NCBI RefSeq assembly: GCF_000327485.1
Contig: NC_019943.1
Span: 806,001 to 870,000, forward strand
DNA length: 64,000 nt
Direction of reading: 5' to 3'
DNA from: Methanoregula formicica SMSP
GTDB lineage: Archaea > Halobacteriota > Methanomicrobia > Methanomicrobiales > Methanospirillaceae
The translations under genes and the position numbers were made by a program. Position 1 is the first letter of the stretch. Every line of letters starts with the position of its first letter. This document shows positions 25,836 to 35,302 of this stretch, one piece after another. Below the pieces are notes generated by a model that saw nothing but the letters and a program-made list of their open reading frames with translations, was not told the DNA's origin and did no database searches.

Positions 25836-27008
25836 CTAGTACAAACCTCTGCCCTTTCCCCGCATGATCAGGAATAGGAAGAAGACGCCCCCGATTGCGT
25901 ACATGATGATCCCGACCGGGATCTCGACCGGGCTCATGATTGTCCGTGCAACGGTATCGGAAAGAAGCAGGATCGCTGCGCCCATCAGGCCGGCACACGG
26001 GATAAGGTACCGGTGGTCGCTGCCAATGATCATCCGGCAGATATGCGGCCCCATGAGGCCGACAAAGCCGATGATGCCGGTGAAGGCAAGGCAGCAGGAC
26101 GCAGCAAAGGTCGAGATCATCAGACCGGAGAGGCGGAGTCGCTCGACATTGATCCCGAGATTCTTTGCCACGTCATCCCCCGCCGAAAGAGCGTTCAAGT
26201 CCCATGCCCTCCGTTCGAGCAGGAAGAAACAGACAATGACAAGAGGGATGAGGAGGAGGACGGCATTCCAGCTTGCCCCCCACATCCCTCCCATCAACCA
26301 GACCATCAGTTCCCGGAGTTTCTCGTTGTTGGTGAGGTACTTGAGTGCCATGACCCCGGCGGTGAAGAGGTACCCGATAACGACCCCGGCAAGAATGAGG
26401 GTGGACTGCGTTGTCCCCCGCGATTGTGAGATCCAGTAAACGAGGAGCATCGAGAGCCAGCCAAAGACAAAGGCGAAAACAACGATCCACATATCGTAGC
26501 TGAGCAGGAAGTACGAGACCAGGACCCCCGGCCCGATTACGATGGCGAGCGCAGCGCCAAACGATGCAGCCGACGAAAGCCCGAGCGTGAACGGGCTCAC
26601 GAGGGGGTTTCGCAACAGGCCCTGCATGACTGCCCCTGCCCCCGCAAGGCTAATCCCGGTCAGGATAGCGAGGAAGATCCGGGGCAGCCGGAACCCGACA
26701 ACGATCAGCTCGGCCTGCGGGTTCTGCGGGGCAGGAATCGTGAACGGGACAGCGTCGTACCACGCAGCAACAGCAGGCAGGTGCGTATGCAGGAAGTCCT
26801 GGAGGGAGACCGCACAGGAATGGCCGATGGCAAGGACAGTGTCCTGCGGGGTGATGGCGACCGTCCCGATCCCTGCGGAGAGGATTGCCGTCACGATGAC
26901 GAGAGCCGAGAGCCCCGCAATCAGGGCCAGGCGCCGTGCGCTTCCGGCCTTGTACAGGGTATGGACGGATTCCTTTACAGCCGGATCGGGTGAGCACGTC
27001 TCTGGCAT
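25836..27008 (-). CDS. FecCD/BtuC-type ABC permease
   Basis: From ATG 27006-27008 (MPETCSPDPAVKESV) the protein has 390 residues; the frame extends to 27182 but those residues lack homologous character. It has about ten hydrophobic segments, starting with 'LALIAGLSALVIVTAILSAGIG', and BtuC hallmarks 'RLPRIFLAILTGISLAGAGAVMQGLLRNPLVSPFTLGLSSAASFGAAL' and 'GFVGLMGPHICRMIIGSDHRYLIPCAGLMGA'. An insertion between the first helix and 'RLPRI' (about residues 55-105) is predicted to lie outside the membrane. The family imports siderophores, heme and cobamides. Its 3' end is duplicated at the right edge of the window. Confidence 0.92.
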   Translation of the reverse strand: MPETCSPDPAVKESVHTLYKAGSARRLALIAGLSALVIVTAILSAGIGTVAITPQDTVLAIGHSCAVSLQDFLHTHLPAVAAWYDAVPFTIPAPQNPQAELIVVGFRLPRIFLAILTGISLAGAGAVMQGLLRNPLVSPFTLGLSSAASFGAALAIVIGPGVLVSYFLLSYDMWIVVFAFVFGWLSMLLVYWISQSRGTTQSTLILAGVVIGYLFTAGVMALKYLTNNEKLRELMVWLMGGMWGASWNAVLLLIPLVIVCFFLLERRAWDLNALSAGDDVAKNLGINVERLRLSGLMISTFAASCCLAFTGIIGFVGLMGPHICRMIIGSDHRYLIPCAGLMGAAILLLSDTVARTIMSPVEIPVGIIMYAIGGVFFLFLIMRGKGRGLY

Positions 27009-27066
27009 AATAGTCCGCGGTTTTTCAGGTTTTTTCCTGTTGGAAAGGCAACAACCGGGCCGGCAT

Positions 27067-29016
27067 TCACATCCCGATACCTTTGACGATCCCGGCAAGC
27101 TTGTCGGCCTGCAGGTCTTCGAGCCGGAGGTACTGCGCTCCGAGATCGCCGGCAAGAGCCTGGGCAAGACCGAACGTGACAAAGCCCTGCTCGGAGTCGA
27201 TCACGAACGAGGGGATACCGGCTTTCTGGATATGGGAGGCCATGCCGCGGGCATCGTCCATCGGGGAACCGGACCCCATGCTGACGTTCGCCTTGCCATC
27301 CGAGATGAGGTAGAGCCGGGGGATCGTATGATGATTGATCATCATCTCTCGCATCAGGACCTCGTACGCTTTTGAGAGCCCGTGGGCCAGCGGGGTCTTC
27401 CCGCCAACGGGAATCTGTTGCAGGGAGATCCGGGCCAGCTCCACGCTCGATGTCGGGGGGAGGAGGACTTCTGCGCCTTTGCCCCGGAAGACCACGAGGC
27501 CGACCCGGTCGCGCTTCTGGTAGGCATCGATAAGTAACGACAGGATGGCACCCTTGACGGCCGTCATCCTCTGCTCTGCACCCATGCTCCCGCTGGCGTC
27601 GACAACAAAGAGCACGGTGTTTCCCATCCTGCGTTCCCGCACCTTCTCCCGGATATCGGATGTCCCGATCTTCACGGCGAGCGTTCCTTCCCGTTCCTTC
27701 TGGCGGGGCGCAGCGGCCCGGATCGTTGCATCGAGTGCAATATCCGGCCCGGCTCTCTCCGGGATCCTGCTCCGGACATACTTCCCGTCCCGCGATTCCG
27801 TGACGCTCCGTCTCCCGTTCCCTTCCCGTTTGAATGAATCGATGCGACGGGGAACGGAGAGGGTCGCAGGGTCTATTGTAAAGGGCTGCCCCTCGGCAAA
27901 CCGGGTTGTCGCGGAACCGTCCGGCGTTGCGTTCTCCCCGGGCTGATGCGGGTGCCGGTGCTCGGGTTCATGATGGGGCTGCTGCCGCTCGTTTTGCGAT
28001 TTTTGGATCGACTGCTCCATCTTCTGCCGGTCCATCTGCTGCTCGGAGAACGGCCGCCTCCGCATGCGGTGGGAGAGCACGAGCTCCGCTGCTTCCCGTA
28101 CATCCTCGTCGTTCACCGCAGTGCGCCCGTTGTATGCCGCAATGGTTGCCGCGGTTTTCATCATCGTGATGTCGGCCCGGTGACCGTCAACTGCCATATC
28201 GATACAGACCTGTGCGATCATCTTCACCATAGCATCGGACACTCCTACCCCCGGCAACAGTTCCCGTGCCCGGACGATCCGTTCGCGCAGTTCCTCCTCC
28301 TGCGATTCGAAGGATCGGATGAACGCTTCCGGTGCATCGTCGTACTTCTGCCTCCTCCGGATCACCTCGACCCGGGTATCCACATCGCGGATGCCCCCGA
28401 TCTCCACGCAGAGGCCGAAACGGTCGAGGAGCTGGGGCCGGAGTTCCCCTTCCTCGGGGTTCATGGTGCCGATGAGGATGAACGCGGACGGGTGGACATA
28501 GGAGACCCCCTCCCGTTCGACAAAGTTCATGCCCATCGCCGCGGCATCGAGCAGGACATCGACGATATGGTCGTTCAGGAGGTTTACCTCGTCCACGTAC
28601 AGGATGTTCCGGTGCGCCTGCGCAAGGATGCCCGGTTCGAACTTCACCTCCCCGTTCTTCAGCGCATGCCCGATGTCGAGGCTTCCCACGACCTTGTCTT
28701 CCGTTGCACTGATCGGGAGTTCGACGACTCTCATGCGGGCTTTCCCTTCAGGGAGATCCGGGGCCCTCTTCCTGCAGTCCGGGCAAAGCCCTCCCGCATC
28801 GGCAGGGTCGCAACCGAAGATGCACCCGTCGACGACCAGCCGGTCCGGGAGCAGGAGGGCAAGCGCCCGGGCTGCGGTTGACTTCGCCGTGCCTTTCTCC
28901 CCCTTGATCAGGACCCCGCCGATCCGGGGGTTGATTGCGTTCAGGACCAGGGCCTTCTTCATCTGCTCCTGGCCGACGATGGCTGTGAACGGGTAGATGT
29001 CATGGAAGTGGTTCAT
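27067..29016 (-). CDS. Fused ChlI/ChlD-type chelatase subunit (AAA+ plus VWA)
   Basis: From ATG 29014-29016 ([16 protein letters not shown]) the protein has 649 residues. The AAA+ domain (about 1-340) has Walker A 'GEKGTAKST' (about residues 36-44) and '[14 protein letters not shown]' as Walker B. A polar Pro/His/Gln-rich linker (about 345-395) leads to a C-terminal VWA domain with MIDAS '[10 protein letters not shown]' (about 465-475). This fused I-D architecture is used by magnesium chelatases and by archaeal cobaltochelatase-like complexes with a CobN/BchH large subunit. A CobN-type gene is divergently placed next to it. The metal and tetrapyrrole are not known. It may be co-transcribed with the permease gene, 58 bases downstream. 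Confidence 0.88.
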   Translation of the reverse strand: MNHFHDIYPFTAIVGQEQMKKALVLNAINPRIGGVLIKGEKGTAKSTAARALALLLPDRLVVDGCIFGCDPADAGGLCPDCRKRAPDLPEGKARMRVVELPISATEDKVVGSLDIGHALKNGEVKFEPGILAQAHRNILYVDEVNLLNDHIVDVLLDAAAMGMNFVEREGVSYVHPSAFILIGTMNPEEGELRPQLLDRFGLCVEIGGIRDVDTRVEVIRRRQKYDDAPEAFIRSFESQEEELRERIVRARELLPGVGVSDAMVKMIAQVCIDMAVDGHRADITMMKTAATIAAYNGRTAVNDEDVREAAELVLSHRMRRRPFSEQQMDRQKMEQSIQKSQNERQQPHHEPEHRHPHQPGENATPDGSATTRFAEGQPFTIDPATLSVPRRIDSFKREGNGRRSVTESRDGKYVRSRIPERAGPDIALDATIRAAAPRQKEREGTLAVKIGTSDIREKVRERRMGNTVLFVVDASGSMGAEQRMTAVKGAILSLLIDAYQKRDRVGLVVFRGKGAEVLLPPTSSVELARISLQQIPVGGKTPLAHGLSKAYEVLMREMMINHHTIPRLYLISDGKANVSMGSGSPMDDARGMASHIQKAGIPSFVIDSEQGFVTFGLAQALAGDLGAQYLRLEDLQADKLAGIVKGIGM

Positions 29017-29100
29017 ACGGGGACTTCCCGGCGGGTAATGGTGCGGAACAGTTCCTGCTCGTCCTGCATTCCAGTCCGGACTCCCGCCCGGGTTCTGGCT

Positions 29101-29143
29101 GGTAATAACTACAATGAGAGATATCTTAACATTTAGTATTACC
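29101..29143. promoter_or_regulatory. Inverted repeat in the divergent chelatase/CobN promoter
   Basis: GGTAATA (29101-29107) and TATTACC (29137-29143) form a perfect seven-base inverted repeat with a 29-base spacer, in the gap between the divergent chelatase genes. It may be an operator, for example for the NikR encoded at 34.9 kb, whose own upstream region has GGTAATAC at 35378-35385. Confidence 0.4.
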
Positions 29144-29272
29144 TGTTTCATTTTCGTACACTCCTGATAACATGATTAACAAAATTATTAACAATAGAAG
29201 TATCAGAATTCACGATACGCGGTATCCGGGACAGCCGTTATCCCCGCCCCGGGTGCCCGCCATGGACGGCCA

Positions 29273-32200
29273 ATGAAGATCACTTCTGTTATGTGGGGGT
29301 CCTATGCCCCTGTCATGAAACGTGCAGCGGAAACCTGCGCGATCCGGTGTGCCATCTACCCCACCCGGATTCTCGAAGAATCACCGGAGAAACGGGAGGA
29401 AGCGGTCGCTTCGATGAAGGACTCCGACGTCATCCTCCTGTACCATACATCCGACCTGTTCTGGGAAGAGCTTGACCGGGAGGTCGAGGAGATCAAAAAG
29501 ACGGTCCCGGTCATCTCGCTCGGTCCCGATCCGTCCTTCTGGGCCCGGTCCACGGTACGACCGGAGATAGTGACCACCTGTCACCGGTACATCACCAACA
29601 ACGGGGATGAAAATTTTAAAAACCTGCTCCGGTATATCGACCGGGAACTGACCGGCACTCTCTCTCCGGTGGATCCCCCCGCCGATGTACCCTGGGAAGG
29701 ACTGTACCATCCCGAAGCACCGCAGGTGTTTTCCGGCGTGGACGAGTACCTTGCCTGGTACGGCAGTCGTGCAGGGGATAAGTACCGCGTTGCCCTTGTC
29801 TTCTCCCGTACATCGTGGGCGGCGGGAAACGTGGCACTCGAAGACCAGCTCATCGCAAGCCTCGAAGCCGAAGGCCTTGCCGTTATTCCTGTCTTCACCT
29901 ACGCGATCCGCGACGATGCGCTCGGCGCCCGGGGCATGGACGAGGTGGTGTCCGATTACCTTGTCCGGAACGGGACCCCCCTTGTCGACGCGATGGTCAA
30001 GCTCATCCCGTTCCTCTTTGGCTCGGTACGGGGCAGCGGCCCTTCCCCGGCCGGGACTTCGGCCGGGATCGGGCTGCTCCGGTCCCTTGACATCCCGGTC
30101 TTCTCCCCGGTCGTGACCATGTACATGGATCTTGCCCAGTGGCAGGCATCGGACGGTCTCAGCAGGGATGTCGGCTGGTCGGTAGCCCTGCCGGAGTTCG
30201 AAGGGGTGATCGAGCCGGTCTTTGCCGGGACCAGCCGGAGCAAGCCCGATGGCGGCAAGACCCGGGAGGCTGTCCCGGACCGGTGCGCGAAGATCGCCCG
30301 CAGGGTCCGGAAGTGGATAATGCTTGCAAAAAAACCGGCAGCCGACCGGAAGGTTGCGTTCATCCTGAACAACAACCCGTGTGCCGGCACCGAGGCAAAT
30401 ATCGGCGGGGGATCCAACCTCGACACGCTGGAGAGCGTTGCCCGTATCCTTGCCCGCATGGCGGAAGCCGGGTACCGGGTTTCGCCTCCGGCATCCGGCA
30501 AAGAGCTTGTCGATGCTATCCAGGAGAAGAAGGCACTATCGGAGTTCCGGTGGACAACGGCGCAGGACATCGTTGCCTGCGGGGGGGCCCTCGACCTGAT
30601 GGACCTGGATACGTACCTGCCGTATTTCAGATCGCTGCCTCCGGTGGTCCAAAAGAACGTGGCAGGGACCTGGGGCGAGCCTCCCGGGGAAGGGATGGTG
30701 CTGGGCAACCGTATGCTGATTACGGGAATATCCCTTGGCAATGCCACGGTGCACGTCCAGCCCAAGCGGGGATGTTATGGATCGCGGTGCGACGGAACCG
30801 TCTGCAAAATACTCCACGATCCGAAATGCCCGCCGCCGCACCAGTACCTTGCCACGTACTACTGGCTCGACCAGGTCCGAAAGGCCGACCTCATCGTCCA
30901 CGTGGGCACGCATGGCAGCCTCGAATTCCTGCCGGGCAAGGGCACCGGCCTCTCGCAGGAGTGTTTCCCGGACATCGCTGCCGGTAACCTGCCCTGCCTG
31001 TATATCTATAATTCCGACAACCCTGCGGAAGGAACGACCGCCAAGCGGCGCGGTTATGCCGTCCTGGTCGACCACATGCAGGCAGTCATGACCGGCAGCG
31101 GGCTGTATGACGAGCTTCTCGAGATCGACAGCATCCTTTCCGAGTACGAGACTGCCCGCCACGACCCGGCCCGCGCCCACGCCCTCCAGCACCAGCTCAC
31201 CGAAGCCCTGATCCGGGCGAACCTGGACAAGGATATGCACCTGGATCACGGGATGCCCCTCGATGTCATGGTGGCGAAGGCTCACGAAGCGCTCTCGAAG
31301 ATCCGCAATACCCGGATCCCGTCCGGCATGCATGTCTTCGGCAGCGTTCCCGCAGGTGCGCAGCGGGTGGAGTTTGTCAGCTCCGTCATCCGGTTCGATA
31401 ACGGCCCCGCGTCACCCCGCCGACTCATTGCGGGGGTCATCGGGTCTGACCTGGACGAGCTCCTTGAAGGGCAGGACCGGTATTCTGAGGATCGCGGGAT
31501 GTCGTACGGCGCCCTGCTCGAAGAGGTTGACCGGGAGCTGGAGCGTTTTGTCGCTGCCGTACTCGACGATCCCGCGGTCCCGGCTGCCCTGGTCTTCGGC
31601 AGGAGGATATCCGAAGGGCAGGTGGAGGCCCTCGATATCGTGAGGGATCGGGTGATCGACATCAGCCGGCGGATCGACGAATCACGGGAGACAGATTCCC
31701 TCCTGCACGGTATGGACGGCCGCTATGTCCCGGCAGGCCCCTCGGGCCAGATCACGCGGGGGCACGAGGACGTGCTGCCGACCGGCCGGAACTTTTACTC
31801 GCTGGACCCGCACCGCGTCCCGACCCAGGCCGCATGGCGGGTGGGGCAGCGCCTGGCAGACGCTCTCATCGAGAAGTATTCGCGCGAAGAAGGTACCGTT
31901 CCCGAGAACATCGCCTTTTACTGGATGGCTGGCGACATCATGGCGTCCGACGGGGAGATGTTTGCCGAGATGCTCTGGCTGATCGGCGCCCGCCCGGTCT
32001 GGCAGAAGAACGGGCAGGTCAGGTCTTTTGAGATAGTCCCGCTCCACAAGCTCGGCCACCCCAGGATAGACATCACGGTCCGGACTACGGGGATCCTGCG
32101 GGACAACTTCGCCAGCTGTTACGAGCTGCTCGACGATGCTATCCGGGCCGTTGCCGCGCTCGACGAACCTTCCGAGAAAAACTTCGTCCGCCGCCACACG

Positions 32201-33079
32201 CAGAAGAGCATGGTCGAGACGGGGGCGGGATTCCGGGATGCAACGATCAGGATCTTCTCCTCGCGGCCGGGCTCGTACGCAAGCGGCGTCAACCTTGCCG
32301 TGCTCTCAAGCGCATGGAAGACGCAGGCCGACCTCGCCGATATCTTTGTGGCGTACAACGGGTATGCCTATGGCCGGGACATTGCGGGAAAGGACGCCCA
32401 TGAGCACCTCGCGGCAAGCCTTTCGACCGTCTCGGTCACGTTCAACAAGATCCAATCCGACGAACATGACCTCCTCGGCTGCTGCTGCTACTTCGGCACG
32501 CACGGTGGGTTCACGGCGGCAGCCCGGCATTACTCGGGCAACAACGTGAAGCCCTATTACGGCGACACCCGTGAACCGGAGAACGTCGAGGTGCGGGACC
32601 TCGGCGACGAGATCCGCCGGGTTGTCCGGACCCGGCTCCTCAACCCGAAATGGATCTACGGCATGAAGGATCACGGGTATAAGGGGGCTTCCGATATCAT
32701 GAAGCGGGTGACGCGGGTCTATGGCTGGTCGGCATCCACGCAGGAAGTGGACGACTGGATCTTCAACGATATTGCCGATACGTTTGTCAACAATGAGGAG
32801 ATGCGGGACTTCTTTGAGCAGAACAACCCCTATGCCCTCGAAGAGATTGCCCGCCGGCTTCTCGAAGCCCATACCCGCAGCCTCTGGGATGCAGATCCCC
32901 GGGTGCTGGACGAGCTGAAGAAGAACTACCTTGAGATCGAGTCCTGGATGGAGGACCGGTCCGGGCAGGGGGATTACCAGGGCGGCACCGTGGATGTTGT
33001 TACCATGGACGACAATCCCTTATGGGGCGACGCGATGAAAGATATCCTGGAAAAAGTCCATGCACGACACCAGCGGTAA
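29273..33079 (+). CDS. cobN: CobN/BchH-family chelatase large subunit
   Basis: This 1268-residue protein matches cobaltochelatase CobN: 'RGCYGSRCDGTVCKILHDPKCPPPHQYLATYYWLDQVRKADLIVHVGTHGSLEFLPGKGTGLS' (about 500-565), 'YIYNSDNPAEGTTAKRRGYAVLVDHMQAVMTGSGLY' and 'FGTHGGFTAAAR' (about 1075). CobN binds the tetrapyrrole and performs metal insertion with an AAA+ partner; some homologues, such as HmuS of Bacteroidetes, are tied to heme uptake and metal removal. Here it is next to a fused ChlID subunit and a BtuCD-type importer, with no other cobamide synthesis genes. Start ATG 29273 is the first in frame. Insertion into sirohydrochlorin-type rings or dechelation are both possible. Confidence 0.88.
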   Translation: MKITSVMWGSYAPVMKRAAETCAIRCAIYPTRILEESPEKREEAVASMKDSDVILLYHTSDLFWEELDREVEEIKKTVPVISLGPDPSFWARSTVRPEIVTTCHRYITNNGDENFKNLLRYIDRELTGTLSPVDPPADVPWEGLYHPEAPQVFSGVDEYLAWYGSRAGDKYRVALVFSRTSWAAGNVALEDQLIASLEAEGLAVIPVFTYAIRDDALGARGMDEVVSDYLVRNGTPLVDAMVKLIPFLFGSVRGSGPSPAGTSAGIGLLRSLDIPVFSPVVTMYMDLAQWQASDGLSRDVGWSVALPEFEGVIEPVFAGTSRSKPDGGKTREAVPDRCAKIARRVRKWIMLAKKPAADRKVAFILNNNPCAGTEANIGGGSNLDTLESVARILARMAEAGYRVSPPASGKELVDAIQEKKALSEFRWTTAQDIVACGGALDLMDLDTYLPYFRSLPPVVQKNVAGTWGEPPGEGMVLGNRMLITGISLGNATVHVQPKRGCYGSRCDGTVCKILHDPKCPPPHQYLATYYWLDQVRKADLIVHVGTHGSLEFLPGKGTGLSQECFPDIAAGNLPCLYIYNSDNPAEGTTAKRRGYAVLVDHMQAVMTGSGLYDELLEIDSILSEYETARHDPARAHALQHQLTEALIRANLDKDMHLDHGMPLDVMVAKAHEALSKIRNTRIPSGMHVFGSVPAGAQRVEFVSSVIRFDNGPASPRRLIAGVIGSDLDELLEGQDRYSEDRGMSYGALLEEVDRELERFVAAVLDDPAVPAALVFGRRISEGQVEALDIVRDRVIDISRRIDESRETDSLLHGMDGRYVPAGPSGQITRGHEDVLPTGRNFYSLDPHRVPTQAAWRVGQRLADALIEKYSREEGTVPENIAFYWMAGDIMASDGEMFAEMLWLIGARPVWQKNGQVRSFEIVPLHKLGHPRIDITVRTTGILRDNFASCYELLDDAIRAVAALDEPSEKNFVRRHTQKSMVETGAGFRDATIRIFSSRPGSYASGVNLAVLSSAWKTQADLADIFVAYNGYAYGRDIAGKDAHEHLAASLSTVSVTFNKIQSDEHDLLGCCCYFGTHGGFTAAARHYSGNNVKPYYGDTREPENVEVRDLGDEIRRVVRTRLLNPKWIYGMKDHGYKGASDIMKRVTRVYGWSASTQEVDDWIFNDIADTFVNNEEMRDFFEQNNPYALEEIARRLLEAHTRSLWDADPRVLDELKKNYLEIESWMEDRSGQGDYQGGTVDVVTMDDNPLWGDAMKDILEKVHARHQR

Positions 33080-33100
33080 TCAGAGCGGGGATGGCCGGCG

Positions 33101-34057
33101 ATGAACGCGATCGAGACCGAAGGCCTGACCAGGTATTACGGGGATCTCTGCGCCGTGGACAACCTGAACCTCTCGGTAGATAACGAGATCTTCGCCCTGC
33201 TTGGCCCCAACGGTTCCGGCAAGACGACAACAGTGCTGATGCTGACAACGCTGCTCGCCCCGACGAAAGGCAGGGCGAGCGTCTGTGGGTACGATGTCCG
33301 GCGCGAGGGGGAAAAGGTGCGGCGTGCACTCAGCTACGTGCCGCAGGACATGGCGGTGGACATCAAGCTGACCGGCCGGGAGAACGTCCGGTTCTTCGCA
33401 GACCTGTACGGTGTGCCCCATGCCGCGGACCGGGTAGACGAGGCACTGGCCGTGATGGAACTGACCGACCGGGCCGACGACCTCATACGGACCTACTCCG
33501 GGGGAATGCGCCGGCGGCTCGAGCTTGCGCAGGCCCTTGTCCACGAACCGTCCGTCCTCTTCCTCGATGAGCCGACCATCGGGCTCGATGTAGCGGCCCG
33601 GAAACGGATCTGGGAACACATCCGCTCGCTCCGCAGGAAGGGCATGACGGTCTTTGTCACCACCCACTACATGGACGAGGCGGACCAGTTCTGCGACCGC
33701 GTCGGGATCATCAGCCAGGGCAGGATCGCGGCGCTCGGGACGCCTGCCGAACTGAAAACGCGGCTGATGAAGGACGTGATAACGGCCAGGGTCGAGGGCC
33801 CGTTTACCCCGCCGGAACTGGAGGGGACTGCCTTTGTCGGCAGGAATGGCGACGAGGTATCGTTCACTGCCGCGAACGGGAGACTGGCGCTTCCCCTCCT
33901 TGCCGATGCGCTGAAGAACAATGGGTGCGTTGTCCGGTCCATGGCGCTCCGGGAACCGACCCTCGACGACGTCTTCCTGCAGGCCGTGGGCCGGCAGGAG
34001 GAGCCGCAGGGATTCGCGTTCGACAAGTTCCGGATCATGCTCAGGAGGAGGAAATGA
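33101..34057 (+). CDS. ABC-2 type exporter ATP-binding protein (DrrA/NatA type)
   Basis: This 318-residue ATPase has Walker A 'GPNGSGKTT' (about residues 33-41), signature 'YSGGMRRRL', Walker B 'VLFLDEPTIGLD' and His switch 'VTTHYMDEADQF'. The C-terminal 100 residues ('VITARVEGPFTPPEL') form the DrrA-type extension. It begins 21 bases after cobN and its stop overlaps the permease ATG (ATGA), so all three are likely co-transcribed. The family exports drugs, lipids or small molecules; here it could extrude a tetrapyrrole by-product, but the substrate cannot be read from sequence. Confidence 0.88.
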   Translation: MNAIETEGLTRYYGDLCAVDNLNLSVDNEIFALLGPNGSGKTTTVLMLTTLLAPTKGRASVCGYDVRREGEKVRRALSYVPQDMAVDIKLTGRENVRFFADLYGVPHAADRVDEALAVMELTDRADDLIRTYSGGMRRRLELAQALVHEPSVLFLDEPTIGLDVAARKRIWEHIRSLRRKGMTVFVTTHYMDEADQFCDRVGIISQGRIAALGTPAELKTRLMKDVITARVEGPFTPPELEGTAFVGRNGDEVSFTAANGRLALPLLADALKNNGCVVRSMALREPTLDDVFLQAVGRQEEPQGFAFDKFRIMLRRRK

Positions 34058-34779
34058 ACGGTATTGTCGCCTACATGAAACGGGATTTCCTGAAGTGGGG
34101 CCGCGGCAGGGTGGCTGTGGTCTCCTCGCTCGTCATGCCGGCGGCATGGCTGGTCTTTGTCGGGCTTGCCCTGCCGGTGCAGTTCACCGGCAACTATCTT
34201 GATTTCATCGTGCCGGGCATCCTGGTCATGACCATGCTCACAGCCGGCCTCTCCGGGGGAGCACTCCTGATGTTCGATAAGATCCTCGGCTTCCTCAACA
34301 AGTTTTTGGCCCTGCCGGCTCCCCGGAGCAACATCCTTATCGGGAAGATCCTCTTCATCACCGGCCGCGGGCTGGTCCAGGCAACCATCATCCTGGTCAT
34401 CGCGCTCCTGATCGGGGCGAGCCTGCTTGACCCGGTACAGTACGGCATCACGTATCTCGTGCTCTTCCTCTTCGGGGTCCTGATCTCCGGTTTTGCAACA
34501 ACGATCGCGCTCTATCTCGAAGACCATGACTCCTATGCTGCATTCAACACCATGATCTCGATGCCGCTCTTCTTCACGTCGAGCGCCCTGATGCCGTACA
34601 GCGTCATGCCCCCATGGCTCCGTACCATCGCGCACCTCAACCCGCTCAGTTATGCGATCGATGCAGTACGGGAGGTGACTGCCGGGGGCTTCCCGGCAGG
34701 AGCGATCCTCCTTCTCCTTGTATTGGATGCTGCGTTCCTGGCAATCTGCCTGCGCGTTTTCCGCAAGGTTACCATCTGA
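34054..34779 (+). CDS. ABC-2 type permease
   Basis: From ATG 34054, preceded by a strong AGGAGGA (34043-34049), the protein has 241 residues. About six hydrophobic segments are visible, including 'VVSSLVMPAAWLVFVGLAL', 'FIVPGILVMTMLTAGLSGGALLMFD' and 'MISMPLFFTSSALMPYSVMPPWLRTIAHLNPLSYAIDAVRE', the ABC-2 signature region. It pairs with the ATPase upstream. The end of the transcript is probably near 34800-34870, where T-rich sequence follows. Confidence 0.88.
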   Translation: MNGIVAYMKRDFLKWGRGRVAVVSSLVMPAAWLVFVGLALPVQFTGNYLDFIVPGILVMTMLTAGLSGGALLMFDKILGFLNKFLALPAPRSNILIGKILFITGRGLVQATIILVIALLIGASLLDPVQYGITYLVLFLFGVLISGFATTIALYLEDHDSYAAFNTMISMPLFFTSSALMPYSVMPPWLRTIAHLNPLSYAIDAVREVTAGGFPAGAILLLLVLDAAFLAICLRVFRKVTI

Positions 34780-34879
34780 CTCAATTGCGGGCCGGAGGGG
34801 ATGTTTTCCCTGTTTTTTGGGGAAGACCCGGATCCGGCAGGATAATTCTTCAATAATCGTCCGATAATGTCCGAAGGAA

Positions 34880-35302
34880 CTATTCTTCGATCGCGATGGT
34901 TGTGAGCTTCACGGACTCGACGCCCTTGTGTGCCATCAGCTTCTCGGCAAGGGCCTTGAGTTTGGTCCCGTCGCCATGGACAAGGATCACTTCAAGGCAG
35001 CGCTGTTGTGTAACATGGGAGTGAAGTGAGGCCTTGATGATATCGTGGTAATCGTGCTCGATTTCCATAATGGTCTGCAGGAGGTTTCTCTGCTCGTGGT
35101 CGTAAACCATCGTGATGACTCCCTCCCGCTCACCCTTGACATCGCTCATCCACTTGTAATACGTAATATACGTCCGGATTGCATCGCGTATGCCTTCCGA
35201 ACGTGAGGAGTAGCCGCGGTAGTTCAGGATCTCATCGAACTTTTCGAGCAGGTTCTTCGGCAGCGAGATGCCGATCCGCGAGAGGTCGTCGTCCATGGTC
35301 AT
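34880..35302 (-). CDS. nikR: NikR nickel-responsive regulator with full ligand set
   Basis: This 140-residue protein has a ribbon-helix-helix N-terminus ('DLSRIGISLPKNLLEKFDEILNYRGYSSRSEGIRDAIR') and an ACT-like C-terminal domain. The nickel ligands of E. coli NikR (His76, His87, His89, Cys95) are all present: 'EHDYHDI' and 'HSHVTQQRC'. NikR represses nickel uptake or nickel-dependent genes when nickel is available. It is convergent with the CobN/ABC-2 cluster. Upstream (35376-35385) is TTGGTAATAC, also found before hcgG/Hmd-related genes at 47052-47061; a shared operator is only a guess. ATG at 35296 is an alternative start. Confidence 0.92.
   Translation of the reverse strand: MTMDDDLSRIGISLPKNLLEKFDEILNYRGYSSRSEGIRDAIRTYITYYKWMSDVKGEREGVITMVYDHEQRNLLQTIMEIEHDYHDIIKASLHSHVTQQRCLEVILVHGDGTKLKALAEKLMAHKGVESVKLTTIAIEE

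Noticed and set aside
27067-33079. Reading ChlID plus CobN as an aerobic cobalamin cobaltochelatase
   Set aside because: The organism is an anaerobic methanogen and no other cobamide synthesis genes are nearby, so a specific B12 assignment is not justified.
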